Assembly: GCA_022823825.1 (NCBI GenBank)
Contig: JAJEHG010000045.1
Coordinates: forward strand, 23,721 to 87,720
Direction of reading: 5' to 3'
Origin: Nitrosopumilaceae archaeon
GTDB taxonomy: Archaea > Thermoproteota > Nitrososphaeria > Nitrososphaerales > Nitrosopumilaceae
DNA: 64,000 nt
Shown here: one piece after another, positions 19,204 to 29,065 of the stretch
How the letters are laid out: each line of letters begins with the position of its first letter
Numbering within the stretch: position 1 is the stretch's first letter
Made by a program: the position numbers and the translations under genes
The notes under the pieces: generated by a model
The model's input: the letters and a program-made list of their open reading frames with translations, nothing else
Databases searched by the model: none
What the model was told of the DNA's origin: nothing

Positions 19204-19698
19204 ATGGATTCAGCCGCGGAGAAACTGATCCGTGACGCCTCGTATATGATAGAGGATGAGAATCTTTATGGCGCACTGAGGCTGCTTGACGCTCTGCTAA
19301 AACAGGATCCGCGCAACGTCAACGCGCTGCTCAACAAGGGGGCAATCCTTCAGAATCTGGGCCACATGAGGCGCGCAGTCGCATGCTACGACAGGGCGCT
19401 GCGCGCCGAGCCTGGCAATCCCGACGCCCTGCTCAACAAAGGCTCCGCCCTGCATGCCGAAGGCGACTACAAGGACGCGATAGCATGCTATGATATCCTG
19501 TTGCGTGGCGGCAGGGCGTCCCCGCCTGCCCTTCTCTACAAGGGCCTGTCGCTTGCCGAGCTGGGCGCGCTGGAGGACGCAATACGGCATTTTGACGGGG
19601 CGCTAGACGGCGACCCGGAACTGGAACTTGCCCGGATATCCCGCGACATGGCCCTGAATATGCTTGATGAAAAGACAAGTCCGCGCGGCGCGCCGTGA
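19204..19698 (+). CDS. TPR-repeat protein
   Basis: ALLNKGAILQNLGHMRRAVACYDRALRAEPGNPDALLNKGSALHAEGDYKDAIACYDILL. Confidence 0.85.
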   Translation: MDSAAEKLIRDASYMIEDENLYGALRLLDALLKQDPRNVNALLNKGAILQNLGHMRRAVACYDRALRAEPGNPDALLNKGSALHAEGDYKDAIACYDILLRGGRASPPALLYKGLSLAELGALEDAIRHFDGALDGDPELELARISRDMALNMLDEKTSPRGAP

Positions 19699-19796
19699 GG
19701 CATGACGCGTATCTGCCGCATTGGCCGCTGCACCCCCTCTCCACTTCCCTTCCTCCCAAACGCCCGCCCTGCGTCTCGGGGGGCGCCCCTGCGTCA

Positions 19797-19973
19797 CTAG
19801 AACACTGAAACGTCGCCAGGCGCGGGGCTTCTCTTGCTTGAAGCCTGATCATTTTCCCCGTACTCTTTTTTGTGCGCCTGGAGCTGATGCCCTCTGAGGC
19901 CGTCTATGTCGTCGAATCCAGCGTGGCACATGTGGCACTTTGGTTTGGACTCGTCTACAATTGGAAGCACCAT
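19797..19973 (-). CDS. Small single C2H2-type zinc finger protein
   Basis: MVLPIVDESKPKCHMCHAGFDDIDGLRGHQLQAHKKE: C-x2-C-x12-H-x4-H. Confidence 0.65.
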   Translation of the reverse strand: MVLPIVDESKPKCHMCHAGFDDIDGLRGHQLQAHKKEYGENDQASSKRSPAPGDVSVF

Positions 19974-20127
19974 GTGCAGAAACGACCGCGGTCTCCAATT
20001 ATTTCTTTTGCGAGACGTGAACCGCCGCAGCAGCGGCCGGGGCGTCTTATGCCTGCCTCCGACACGCGGCTTTGCGCGAGAACCTGTGCCTATCAAGGCA
20101 TATATTCAGCACGGGGCTCAGGCGCGC

Positions 20128-21225
20128 ATGCCTGAGCAGCTTATGGACTGTCCTGACGCGCTCGTACGCGCGATGTCCGGCGAGGAGATCTCTGCCAAGG
20201 ACGGCATGGACTTGCTGGACATGGAGAACATACACGCTCTCGGGGCGGCCGCAGACTCTGCAAGGAGGCGGCTTGCCGGAGACGACGTCTCGTTCGTCGC
20301 GTCGTACTACATGAACTACACCAACGTGTGCGCCGCCAGCTGCCAGATGTGCGCGTTCTACCGCAAGGACGGCGCCGATGACGCGTACACGCTTGCCCCC
20401 GGAGAGATTGAAAAGCGCGTCGGCATTGCAAAGCAGATGGGCGCAACTGAGGTGCACATAGTGGGCGGGTTTCATCCCAGCCTGCCGCTAGAGTATTACG
20501 AGGACATGGTAAGGACCATAAAGGAAAGGCACCCGGAGATGAACGTAAAGGCGCTCACCGCGGCCGAGATCTTTTACCTCTCAAAGCTTACGAAGAACTC
20601 TACTGGCGAGATACTCTCCCGGCTGAAGGACGCGGGGCTTGACTCGATGCCCGGCGGGGGCGCCGAGCTGTTTCACCCCGACGTGCGGCGCAAGATAGTG
20701 CGCGGCAAGTGCACCGGGCAGGAGTGGCTCGACGTGATCGAGCAGGCGCACGGGATGGGCATCAAGAGCAACGTTACTATGCTGTACGGCCACATTGAGA
20801 GGCCGGAGCACGTGATAGACCACCTGGTAAAGATACGCGACCTTCAGAAAAGGACGGGCGGGTTTCTGACCCTCATACCCCTAAAGTTCAGCCTGGAGAA
20901 CACGGAGCTGGAGCAGGACGGACTGGTCCGGCACGAGTGCTCGTCGCTGTACGACATGCGGATAATCGCCATATCCCGGCTGATGCTTGCGGGAGTCCTC
21001 GACAACATATCGGTATACTGGGTCGCGTACGGCAAAAAGCTGGCCCAGGTCGCCTTGTGCAACGGCGGAAACGACCTTGTGGGCACCGCGTTCTCCGAGG
21101 AGATATACAGGGCGGCCGGCAGGCCCACGTCCTCGTCGCTTGACGATCTGGCCGAGATGGCGCGAGAGATAGGGCGGAGCCCCGTGCAGAGAAACACCCA
21201 TTTCGGGGCTATACGCCGGCTCTGA
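20128..21225 (+). CDS. Radical SAM enzyme of the MqnE/MqnC/CofH family (aminofutalosine synthase-like)
   Basis: YYMNYTNVCAASCQMCAFYR (CX3CX2C), EVHIVGGFHPSLPLEYYEDMVRTIK, SMPGGGAELFHPDVRRKI. Confidence 0.85.
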   Translation: MPEQLMDCPDALVRAMSGEEISAKDGMDLLDMENIHALGAAADSARRRLAGDDVSFVASYYMNYTNVCAASCQMCAFYRKDGADDAYTLAPGEIEKRVGIAKQMGATEVHIVGGFHPSLPLEYYEDMVRTIKERHPEMNVKALTAAEIFYLSKLTKNSTGEILSRLKDAGLDSMPGGGAELFHPDVRRKIVRGKCTGQEWLDVIEQAHGMGIKSNVTMLYGHIERPEHVIDHLVKIRDLQKRTGGFLTLIPLKFSLENTELEQDGLVRHECSSLYDMRIIAISRLMLAGVLDNISVYWVAYGKKLAQVALCNGGNDLVGTAFSEEIYRAAGRPTSSSLDDLAEMAREIGRSPVQRNTHFGAIRRL

Positions 21226-21309
21226 GAACCCGTCTGGGATGCTTTTGCAGTGCCGCCGCCTTTGCGGTTGACTGCTGCCCTCCCCGTGGGCTTGCGCGTC
21301 CCTCTGGCT

Positions 21310-21627
21310 CTACTCGGGGGGCGCCGACATGTGTCTTTTGACCGACTCGATCTTCTGGCGCATCGTAGTGTCGCGGTCGCGCCTTGAATCCACCTTTATC
21401 ACGACGCCGACTCTGCCAACGCCCAAGTTGTGGACGGTATCCGTCATGCGCATGACTGCCTCGTATATTGCATTCATGTCGGCCGACTCCAGCACGGTGC
21501 CCATCGGGTTGAGCTGGTACTTGACGCCTCCGATGCCCTGTATGGATTCTATGGCCTTTGCAATGTAAAAGCTGGCGCTGGTGGTCTTGGTGGCCATTGG
21601 GTATACGCTGACCTCTGCATGAATCAC
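21310..21627 (-). CDS. Thiamine-binding-like protein (DUF77/MTH1187 family)
   Basis: VIHAEVSVYPMATKTTSASFYIAKAIESIQGIGGVKYQLNPMGTVLES; GTG start inferred. Confidence 0.8.
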   Translation of the reverse strand: MIHAEVSVYPMATKTTSASFYIAKAIESIQGIGGVKYQLNPMGTVLESADMNAIYEAVMRMTDTVHNLGVGRVGVVIKVDSRRDRDTTMRQKIESVKRHMSAPPE

Positions 21628-21718
21628 ACGGCCCGTGCGCGGCGGGGTGATTAAAATCTGGTGCGCGGGTACCGTCGCGTGCAGGGTCGCTGCCACTCCC
21701 CTCCACCCTACACGACAC

Positions 21719-21985
21719 TCACTGGATCTTGCTTCCCTTTTTTCTCCTCTTGATGGCCCCAAAGCTTATGAGCACAAGCATGAACCCGACTGCAATCAGT
21801 ATTCCGGACAGTATGCTATAGTCCTGCAGTTCCTGCTGCGCAATCAAGAGCTCCAGCGCCTCCTCCTCCGTCATTCCGGACTGCCCCGCCGGCATCGACG
21901 AGCTGAACAGGGCGGATAGCGCGATTCCAACTGCAAGCATGGCCACACCCCCAGCAAGTATCCTCTTGTCAACGAGCCACGCCAT
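21719..21985 (-). CDS. Small two-TM membrane protein
   Basis: TM segments ILAGGVAMLAVGIALSALF and ILSGILIAVGFMLVLISFGAI. Confidence 0.65.
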   Translation of the reverse strand: MAWLVDKRILAGGVAMLAVGIALSALFSSSMPAGQSGMTEEEALELLIAQQELQDYSILSGILIAVGFMLVLISFGAIKRRKKGSKIQ

Positions 21986-22133
21986 GATGTGTATGTGCAG
22001 TCTTGGAAATATAATGTTAGCCTGGCTGCCTGCAGGTCCTTGCGCTGCCTGACGCCGGTGCGGCAGGTGCAATGGCGCAACCCTTCACTGCTACAGCGCC
22101 CGCCTGCCGGGTGCGCGCCTACCCCTGGCGCCT

Positions 22134-22976
22134 TTACTCCTTACGCAGCTTCGGGGCTATGCTGGGACTAAACGGCTTTGGCAGCAGCCCCTTCTGCGAC
22201 GCCATCTCAAACATCGTGTTGATCGCCCTTTCTCCTGCGTCCCCCATGTCTACGGTCCTCTCGTTGACGTACATGCGGACAAACCTCTTGATCATGTCAC
22301 TGGGCTTGCCCCTCGAGTACCTCATGGCGTACTGCATGGCCTCCTCCTCGTTCTCCTTCCCGTAGAGTATCGAATCGTGCAGGTATCTGTCAAATTTCGC
22401 AATAATCTCTGTCCCGATGTCAGCGCGCATCACGTTGACCCCGAGCGGCACCGGCAGTCCGCCCGTGGCCTCGTCCCACCACTTGCCGAGGTCCGCCACC
22501 TTTGTGAGGCCCTCGTCCTTGTATGACAGCTGGGTCTCGTGTATGACGAGGCCGGCGTCGGCCCTGCCCGACCTGACCGCCTCAGGAACGCGGGAAAACT
22601 CCGTCTCCACGTACTCAAACTCCCCTATCGCAAGCTGCAGCAGAAGGAACGCCGACGTCATCTTTCCGGGTATGGCAATCTTGGCACCCCTGAGGCCGTC
22701 CAGGCCAGTCCCGTCCATGGCAGTTACTATTGGGCCGTACCCGAGCCCAAAGCTTCCGCCGCTTCTGAGTATGGTGTATCCCGGAATGTACGCGCACGCG
22801 TGAACCGAGACGGCAGTCACGTCCAGCTGCGGCGAGGCGGCCCTCTTGTTGAGCGCCTCTATGTCCTCCACCACGTGCTCCACGTTGAATCCGGGCGACG
22901 GAACGCCGCCTTCCAGCATCCCGTAAAACATGAACGCGTCGTCCGAATCCGGCGTGTGTCCGACAGTTACCTTCAA
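22134..22976 (-). CDS. mqnD: MqnA/MqnD-family protein (1,4-dihydroxy-6-naphthoate synthase-like)
   Basis: MKVTVGHTPDSDDAFMFYGMLEG...LDVTAVSVHACAYIPGYTILRSGGSFGLGYGPIV. Confidence 0.85.
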   Translation of the reverse strand: MKVTVGHTPDSDDAFMFYGMLEGGVPSPGFNVEHVVEDIEALNKRAASPQLDVTAVSVHACAYIPGYTILRSGGSFGLGYGPIVTAMDGTGLDGLRGAKIAIPGKMTSAFLLLQLAIGEFEYVETEFSRVPEAVRSGRADAGLVIHETQLSYKDEGLTKVADLGKWWDEATGGLPVPLGVNVMRADIGTEIIAKFDRYLHDSILYGKENEEEAMQYAMRYSRGKPSDMIKRFVRMYVNERTVDMGDAGERAINTMFEMASQKGLLPKPFSPSIAPKLRKE

Positions 22977-23107
22977 TGAATCGCGCGTGCAATGTCGTAA
23001 TAAAAACCAAAATCCCGCAGCATTCGGCCGTGAGTGCGTGTGGACATCTCCGCTTTGGTACCGTACGCCCGTAGTCCGGTGGGGCGCCGTACGCTGGGGG
23101 ATAACGG

Positions 23108-23139
23108 AAGGAGGGGAGGGAGGGAGGGAGGAGGGAAGA
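23108..23139 (+). repeat. Purine/GGGA-type simple repeat
   Basis: 'aaggaggggagggagggagggaggagggaaga' between divergent starts at 22976 (-) and 23224 (+). Confidence 0.85.
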
Positions 23140-23223
23140 GGAGCACACCGGCGTCACGTATATAGCGCCGCGTGCCATGGGACGTGTTTGGACAGCATCG
23201 CCGCGTACAGGAAGGAGATCCGG

Positions 23224-24186
23224 ATGCAGGTGCCACACGTGCAGGAGTATGACCCGTCGCCGATACGGCCCATCCCGGACGGCTCCTTGGACGGCGCGAT
23301 ATTTGCCGGCTGTGGCGACTCGCTTGCGGCCGCGATGCTTGCCGAATACTTTTCGGGCTGGCGCTCAAGGGCGGCGGATCCAAGCGACCTGGCAGAGGGA
23401 CTCGCGCCCGCGTCCCTGCCCCCCGGGCGCAGGGTCCCGTACCTGATATCTGTATCCGGCGAGACTGCCGCCAACGTCAGGGCGGCCGGCGCGTACCGCA
23501 ACGCGGTGGCGGTGACCGCAAACCCGGACAGCAGGCTTGCCGCCCTCACGCCCGGCCGCGTCGTCCCGCTTGACTTTCCCCGCACCGGCGTGTCGACTGC
23601 CGGAAGCATCTCGTTTACGTCAAGCGTCCTTGCGTGCCTCTCCCTTGTGAACCCCGGCGCGCTCCGGACGCTTGCGAGGCGCGCGAGTTCCGTGTTTGAG
23701 AGTGCGGAGCGCGACGCCGCCCAAATCAGGATTCGCGGCTCCCTCTACATACTGGGCGGCGCGATGACGTATCCGCTTGCGATGTATGCCGCGGCAAAGT
23801 TCTACGAGGTCCTCGGATACGACGCCAGGCATGCCCGCACCGAGCAGTTCTCCCACATGGAGGTCTTTTCGGCGCACGAGGGCGACACCGTCATGCTGTT
23901 CGAGGAGCCGCGCGGGCGCATATCGGATCTGGTCTGCTCGCTTGGAAAGGCGGGGCTGCACGCGTTCTGCGTCTCTCCCTCGGACTCGGCGGTTGCCGCA
24001 GGCGGTTGCGACGGCGACAGCGGCAGCGCAGGCAGCGGCCCGTGCACGGATGCCTCGCGCGTGCTGTACTATGCGTTTTTGTCACAACTGCTGACGCTCG
24101 GGATTGCAGACGAGTCGGGCATTGCAGAGTGCCACTATGTATCCGACGCGCGGATGCGGGGGGCAAGCAATGCGGCGATATACTGA
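23224..24186 (+). CDS. SIS-domain sugar-phosphate isomerase-like protein
   Basis: GAIFAGCGDSLAAAMLAEYFSGW...PYLISVSGETAANVRAAGAYRNAVAVTANPDSRLAAL; HARTEQFSHMEVFSA. Confidence 0.75.
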   Translation: MQVPHVQEYDPSPIRPIPDGSLDGAIFAGCGDSLAAAMLAEYFSGWRSRAADPSDLAEGLAPASLPPGRRVPYLISVSGETAANVRAAGAYRNAVAVTANPDSRLAALTPGRVVPLDFPRTGVSTAGSISFTSSVLACLSLVNPGALRTLARRASSVFESAERDAAQIRIRGSLYILGGAMTYPLAMYAAAKFYEVLGYDARHARTEQFSHMEVFSAHEGDTVMLFEEPRGRISDLVCSLGKAGLHAFCVSPSDSAVAAGGCDGDSGSAGSGPCTDASRVLYYAFLSQLLTLGIADESGIAECHYVSDARMRGASNAAIY

Positions 24187-24252
24187 CGGCGCCGCGCTCT
24201 TGACCGCATCTTCCAAGCCAAGGTTTAATAGATGATCTCAGAGCGTCCGGCT

Positions 24253-26445
24253 ATGGTAAAGTTCAAGTCGACCGGCGAGGTCCTCAAGATAATCAAGAAC
24301 AAGGATCAGATCCGCAACTTTGGCGTCATTGCCCACGTCGACCACGGCAAGACAACTATGAGCGACAGCCTTCTTGCATATTCGGGCATCATAGCCCCGT
24401 CGGCGGCCGGAAAGGCGCTTGCAATGGACTTTGACAAGGAGGAGCAGCAGAGGGGCATCACCATATACCAGGCAAACGTCACGCTGCACTTTTCGCAGGC
24501 CGGCAAAGAGTACGTAATAAACATGATAGACACCCCCGGGCACGTAGACTTTAGCGGCAGGGTGATCAGGAGCCTGCGCGCCATAGACGGCGCGGTGGTG
24601 GTGTGCGACGCGGTCGAAGGCATAATGACGCAGACTGAGACCGTCACGCGCATGGCCCTCGAGGAGCGGGTGCGCCCCGTCCTGTTCATAAACAAGGTGG
24701 ACCGCCTGATAAAGGAGCTACGGCTCACCCCCGAAAAGATGCAGCAGCAGCTCGCAGACGTGGTGTCGAACTTTAACCGGCTCATAGACACGTACGCGGA
24801 GCCCGAGTACAGGGAGAAGTGGAAGGTCTCCATACAGGACGCAAGCGTAACGTTCGGTTCTGCAAAGGACAGGTGGGCCATCAACATAGACATGATGAAG
24901 GAGCGCGGCATCACCTTCAAGGACGTCATAGACGCCTACGAGGGCGAGAAGGTGCCCGAACTGGTGGAAAAGGCCCCCCTTGCCGACGCAGTCCTCGGCA
25001 TGGTGGTAAAGCACCATCCCCCGCCGCACGAGGCAGTAAAGTACCGCATACCCCAGATATGGAAGGGCGAGCTCGACTCCGACGTCGGCAAGGCGCTGCT
25101 GGCGTGCAGCGACGACGGGCCCACCATAATGATGGTCGTAAACATGGTGCTCGATCCGGCCGCAGGGCCCGTGGCCATCGGCAGGCTGTTCTCCGGCACC
25201 GTCAGGGACGGCCAGACCATCCACATAATAGACGAAAAGCGCGAGGGGCGCATCCAGTCGGTCAACTTCTTCATGGGAAACCAGCGCGAGCAGGTAGGCG
25301 AGCTCGGGGCCGGAAACATCCCCGCCCTGCTCGGACTCACGGAGGCCAGGGCCGGGAACACCGTGTCCGCGGTCAAGGAGATGCCCGTGTTCGAGGGTGT
25401 AAAGTACGTCTCTGAGCCCGTCGTCCAGGTGGCAATAGAACCAAAGCACCCCAAGGACCTGCCAAAGCTGGTCGACGTACTAAAGCAGCTTACCATAGAG
25501 GATCCGAACCTCGTGGTGAAGATAGACGAGGAGAGCGGCGAGACCATCGTCGCTGGGATGGGGGTGCTGCACCTTGACGTCGCAACGCACCGCATACAGG
25601 ACGCAAAGCTCGAGATCGTCACGTCCGAGCCGCTGATAAACTACCGCGAGACCGTGCACTCCTCCTGCGAGGCCGTCATGGCAAAGTCCCCCAACCGGCA
25701 CAACAAGATATTCATGAGGGTCGAGCCGCTGGAGCCCGAGATTGCCGAGATGCTCCGCACCGGCGAGATCAGCGAGATGAAGGACAAGAAGACCGTCTCC
25801 GACCTGTTGAAGGGCGCCGGCTGGGACACGGACACCATAAAGAGGGTGATGAGGCTCGACTCGCGCGGAAACGTTCTGATAAACGGCACCAAGGGCGTGC
25901 AGTTCGTCCAGGAGTCGACTGACTCCATAAACTCCGGGTTTGACGAGGTGATGAAGGAGGGGCCGCTGTGCCGGGAGCAGATGCGCGACTGCAAGTTCAC
26001 GTTTACGCACTTTGTGCCGCACGAGGACACGGCGCACCGCGGGTTATCGCAGCTGGGGCCCGCGTCGCGGCGCGCGTGCATGGGGGCCCTGCTGACTGCC
26101 GGCACCGCCATACTGGAGCCGATGCTTGCAATAGAGGCGCGCGTCCCGACCGACCTGGTAGGGAACGTGGCGACCGTTTTATCCGGCAAGCGCGGCAAGG
26201 TGCTCGACATGTCGCAGATGGGCGCGTCAAGCATAGTGACCGGCGAGATACCCGCCTCCGAGACGTTTACCCTGTCCGAGGAGATGAGGGGGCAGACTGC
26301 CGGCAGGGCCACGTGGAACACGTCGTTCAAGGAGTGGAGCGAGGTGCCAAAGTCCATGCTCACAAGTACGATATCTGAGATCCGGAAGCGCAAGGGACTC
26401 TCGCCGGAGCCGCCTACGGCAGGCGAGTTCATCGACAAGGAGTAG
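24253..26445 (+). CDS. fusA: Translation elongation factor 2 (aEF-2)
   Basis: IRNFGVIAHVDHGKTTMSDSLL, QQRGITI, DTPGHVDFSGRVIRSLRAIDGAVVVCDAVEG, NKVDR. Confidence 0.97.
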   Translation: MVKFKSTGEVLKIIKNKDQIRNFGVIAHVDHGKTTMSDSLLAYSGIIAPSAAGKALAMDFDKEEQQRGITIYQANVTLHFSQAGKEYVINMIDTPGHVDFSGRVIRSLRAIDGAVVVCDAVEGIMTQTETVTRMALEERVRPVLFINKVDRLIKELRLTPEKMQQQLADVVSNFNRLIDTYAEPEYREKWKVSIQDASVTFGSAKDRWAINIDMMKERGITFKDVIDAYEGEKVPELVEKAPLADAVLGMVVKHHPPPHEAVKYRIPQIWKGELDSDVGKALLACSDDGPTIMMVVNMVLDPAAGPVAIGRLFSGTVRDGQTIHIIDEKREGRIQSVNFFMGNQREQVGELGAGNIPALLGLTEARAGNTVSAVKEMPVFEGVKYVSEPVVQVAIEPKHPKDLPKLVDVLKQLTIEDPNLVVKIDEESGETIVAGMGVLHLDVATHRIQDAKLEIVTSEPLINYRETVHSSCEAVMAKSPNRHNKIFMRVEPLEPEIAEMLRTGEISEMKDKKTVSDLLKGAGWDTDTIKRVMRLDSRGNVLINGTKGVQFVQESTDSINSGFDEVMKEGPLCREQMRDCKFTFTHFVPHEDTAHRGLSQLGPASRRACMGALLTAGTAILEPMLAIEARVPTDLVGNVATVLSGKRGKVLDMSQMGASSIVTGEIPASETFTLSEEMRGQTAGRATWNTSFKEWSEVPKSMLTSTISEIRKRKGLSPEPPTAGEFIDKE

Positions 26446-26523
26446 CCGCCATCGCTTCTGGCGCCGCCGCGCCCAAAACCGCGGCGCCTGAGAGGATGGG
26501 AGGGGGAATGAGTGAAAAGTGAC

Positions 26524-26602
26524 CTACATTTAAGATGGTGCCGCAGTTTGTAATAATACTTATATTATGTCATATATATTACATAATGTAGAGAAATATG
26601 AC
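26524..26602. promoter_or_regulatory. AT-rich intergenic island with three overlapping inverted repeats upstream of the CDC48-like gene
   Basis: CTACATT(26524)/AATGTAG(26585); ATTATGT(26564)/ACATAAT(26581); GTCATAT(26569)/ATATGAC(26596). Confidence 0.45.
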
Positions 26603-26827
26603 AACGTTTCCAGACCCTGTGTGTGAGCGAACCCCTGGGCGCGCGCCGGACTCGTCTTTTGGTGCAGGCGAATCTGCGGGTTTCAGGGAAGGCGGCGCCG
26701 GCCCTGCACGTATCTCTTGCAAGAACGGCATTTCGGGACCGGCGCTCGGGACGGTAAGAGATGCGGGGCGGCAGAAAGGGGCGGCAGAGGCCGGGTGGCC
26801 CCGGAACAGCGTGGCGGTGGTGATGTC

Positions 26828-28969
26828 GTGAGCAAGATTGTCTTGAAGATCGACGAGATCCCGCAGCAGTACGTCGGCAGGGGAAAGGCGATAGTTGATC
26901 CCAAAGTACTCGAGAGCGCAAACTGGAACACGGGGCAGATCTTGGAGTTGTCCTATAACAAGAAGACTCATGCAATGCTGTGGCCCGGCCCGCCGGAGGA
27001 GTACGGGGCCGGACTGATCAGGGTTGACGGGATTACCCGGCAGAACATAGGGGCCGGAATAGGGGACAGGATATCAGTAAAGCCCGTGGAGGCCGCGGAC
27101 GCCGAGCAGATCGTCTTGTCGCCGACTGAAAGGATCCGCGCAGAGGGGCTTGAGGACTACATGGCATACAACTACCTCAACCACGTCTTTACGACCGGCG
27201 ACACGATCACCCTCGGCACCCAACTGGGCGGGAGAATACAGTTCGTAGTCACAAGCACAAGGCCTGCAAAACCCGTGATCGTTACGGAGGGCACCGCCTT
27301 CAAGCTGGGGCCCATGACCAAGGCGGTGGACGCCACGGTCTCCAGAATCACCTACGACGAGCTGGGCGGGCTTAAAGGCGAGGTTCAGAAGATCCGCGAG
27401 ATGGTGGAGCTGCCGATGAGGCACCCGGAGCTGTTTGAGAAGATAGGCGTGGAGGCGCCAAAGGGCGTGCTCTTGTACGGTCCGCCCGGGACCGGCAAGA
27501 CGTTGCTGGCAAAGGCAGTCGCGGGAGAGACCAACGCCCACTTTATCTCGCTGAGCGGGCCTGAAATCATGGGCAAGTACTACGGGGAGAGCGAGGAAAG
27601 AATCAGGGAGATATTCAAGCAGGCAGAGGAGAACTCGCCGAGCATAGTATTCATTGATGAGATCGACTCCATCGCGCCAAAGCGTGACGAGGTGTCCGGG
27701 GAGGTGGAAAAAAGGATCGTCTCCCAGCTCCTGACCCTGATGGACGGGATGGAGAGCAGGGGCAAGGTGGTGGTCATTGCGGCCACGAACAGGCCGGACT
27801 CGATTGATCCGGCCCTGAGAAGGCCCGGGCGGCTCGACAGGGAGATCGAGATTGGAATTCCCGACGACGACGGGCGGCTTGAGATCCTCTCGATCCACAC
27901 GCGCGGGATGCCGATAGACGAGGGCGTGGATCTGAAGAGGATCTCAAAGATCACGCACGGCTTTGTGGGGGCGGACCTCGAGGTCCTCTCCAAGGAGGCC
28001 GCAATGGGATCCCTGCGAAGGGTCCTGCCCGAGATCGACCTCGACCAGGAGAGGGTCCCCCAGTCACTGCTGCAAAAGATCCGGATCACCGAGGAGGACT
28101 TTGGGAGCGCGCTAAAGGAGGTGCGACCAAGCGCGCTGCGCGAGGTCCAGGTCCAGGTCCCAAACGTAGGGTGGGACGACGTTGGGGGGCTCAAGGCGCT
28201 CAAGGAGGAGCTGCGCCAGGCCGTGGAGTGGCCGATCAAGTACAGGGAGGCCTACGAATATGCCGGCGTCGAGGCGCCAAAGGGGATACTGCTACACGGC
28301 CCCCCGGGTACCGGAAAGACCCTGGTTGCCAAGGCGCTGGCAAAGATGACGGACTCTAACTTTATCAGCATAAAGGGGCCGGAGCTGCTCTCAAAATGGG
28401 TCGGGGAGTCCGAGAAGGGCGTGAGGGAGATATTCAGAAAGGCCCGGCAGGCCGCCCCGTGTATAGTGTTCCTTGACGAGGTGGACGCGCTGGTCCCGCG
28501 ACGTGGCAGTTCCGGCTCCGACTCGCACGTAACCGAAAACGTGGTGTCCCAGATCCTGACTGAGATTGACGGGCTTGAGGAGCTGCACAACGTGCTGGTA
28601 ATCGGAGCCACGAACAGGCTGGACATCGTGGACGAGGCCCTGCTGAGGCCCGGAAGGTTTGACCGCATAATCGAGGTGCCACATCCCGACTCCAAGGGGA
28701 GGGAGCAGATCCTCAGGATCCACACAAGAAAGAAGCCGCTTGCAGACGACGTCAGCATACAGGAGCTAGTAGAGATGACAGACGGCTTTAGCGGCGCAGA
28801 GCTTGCGGCGGTGGCCAACGACGCGGCAGTCGCCGCATTGGAGAGATACGTTCATGGCAAGCGTGGAAACCTCAAGGAGATCAAGATTGCCCAGAAAGAT
28901 CTGGTCGAGGCGGCCGGCAAGCTCAGGCCGGACAAAGAGGGGGCGCCCGCGACCCGGCCCTCAAAGTGA
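26828..28969 (+). CDS. CDC48/VCP-family AAA ATPase with N domain and two AAA modules
   Basis: GVLLYGPPGTGKTLLAKAVAGETNAHFISLSGPEIMGKYYGESEERIREIF and GILLHGPPGTGKTLVAKALAKMTDSNFISIKGPELLSKWVGESEKGVREIF. GTG start inferred. Confidence 0.97.
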   Translation: MSKIVLKIDEIPQQYVGRGKAIVDPKVLESANWNTGQILELSYNKKTHAMLWPGPPEEYGAGLIRVDGITRQNIGAGIGDRISVKPVEAADAEQIVLSPTERIRAEGLEDYMAYNYLNHVFTTGDTITLGTQLGGRIQFVVTSTRPAKPVIVTEGTAFKLGPMTKAVDATVSRITYDELGGLKGEVQKIREMVELPMRHPELFEKIGVEAPKGVLLYGPPGTGKTLLAKAVAGETNAHFISLSGPEIMGKYYGESEERIREIFKQAEENSPSIVFIDEIDSIAPKRDEVSGEVEKRIVSQLLTLMDGMESRGKVVVIAATNRPDSIDPALRRPGRLDREIEIGIPDDDGRLEILSIHTRGMPIDEGVDLKRISKITHGFVGADLEVLSKEAAMGSLRRVLPEIDLDQERVPQSLLQKIRITEEDFGSALKEVRPSALREVQVQVPNVGWDDVGGLKALKEELRQAVEWPIKYREAYEYAGVEAPKGILLHGPPGTGKTLVAKALAKMTDSNFISIKGPELLSKWVGESEKGVREIFRKARQAAPCIVFLDEVDALVPRRGSSGSDSHVTENVVSQILTEIDGLEELHNVLVIGATNRLDIVDEALLRPGRFDRIIEVPHPDSKGREQILRIHTRKKPLADDVSIQELVEMTDGFSGAELAAVANDAAVAALERYVHGKRGNLKEIKIAQKDLVEAAGKLRPDKEGAPATRPSK

Positions 28970-28979
28970 CCCTGGCGCC

Positions 28980-29040
28980 AAAAAAAAAAAAACCAGCCGG
29001 CAGACCCGTTGGGCCGACTGCCGGTCACGCCTAGTTTTTT
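28980..29040 (+). terminator. Hairpin flanked by A13 and T6 (terminator-like)
   Basis: A13, then CCGGCAG (28997) / CTGCCGG (29018), then T6 (29035), immediately after the CDC48-like stop. Confidence 0.5.
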
Positions 29041-29065
29041 ATTCGGGGACGCGTTGCGGATTCCC

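Noticed and set aside
18888-19698. The two TPR ORFs as one frameshifted gene
   Set aside because: No TPR-like sequence is readable in any frame between 19121 and 19204, and each ORF has its own plausible ATG.
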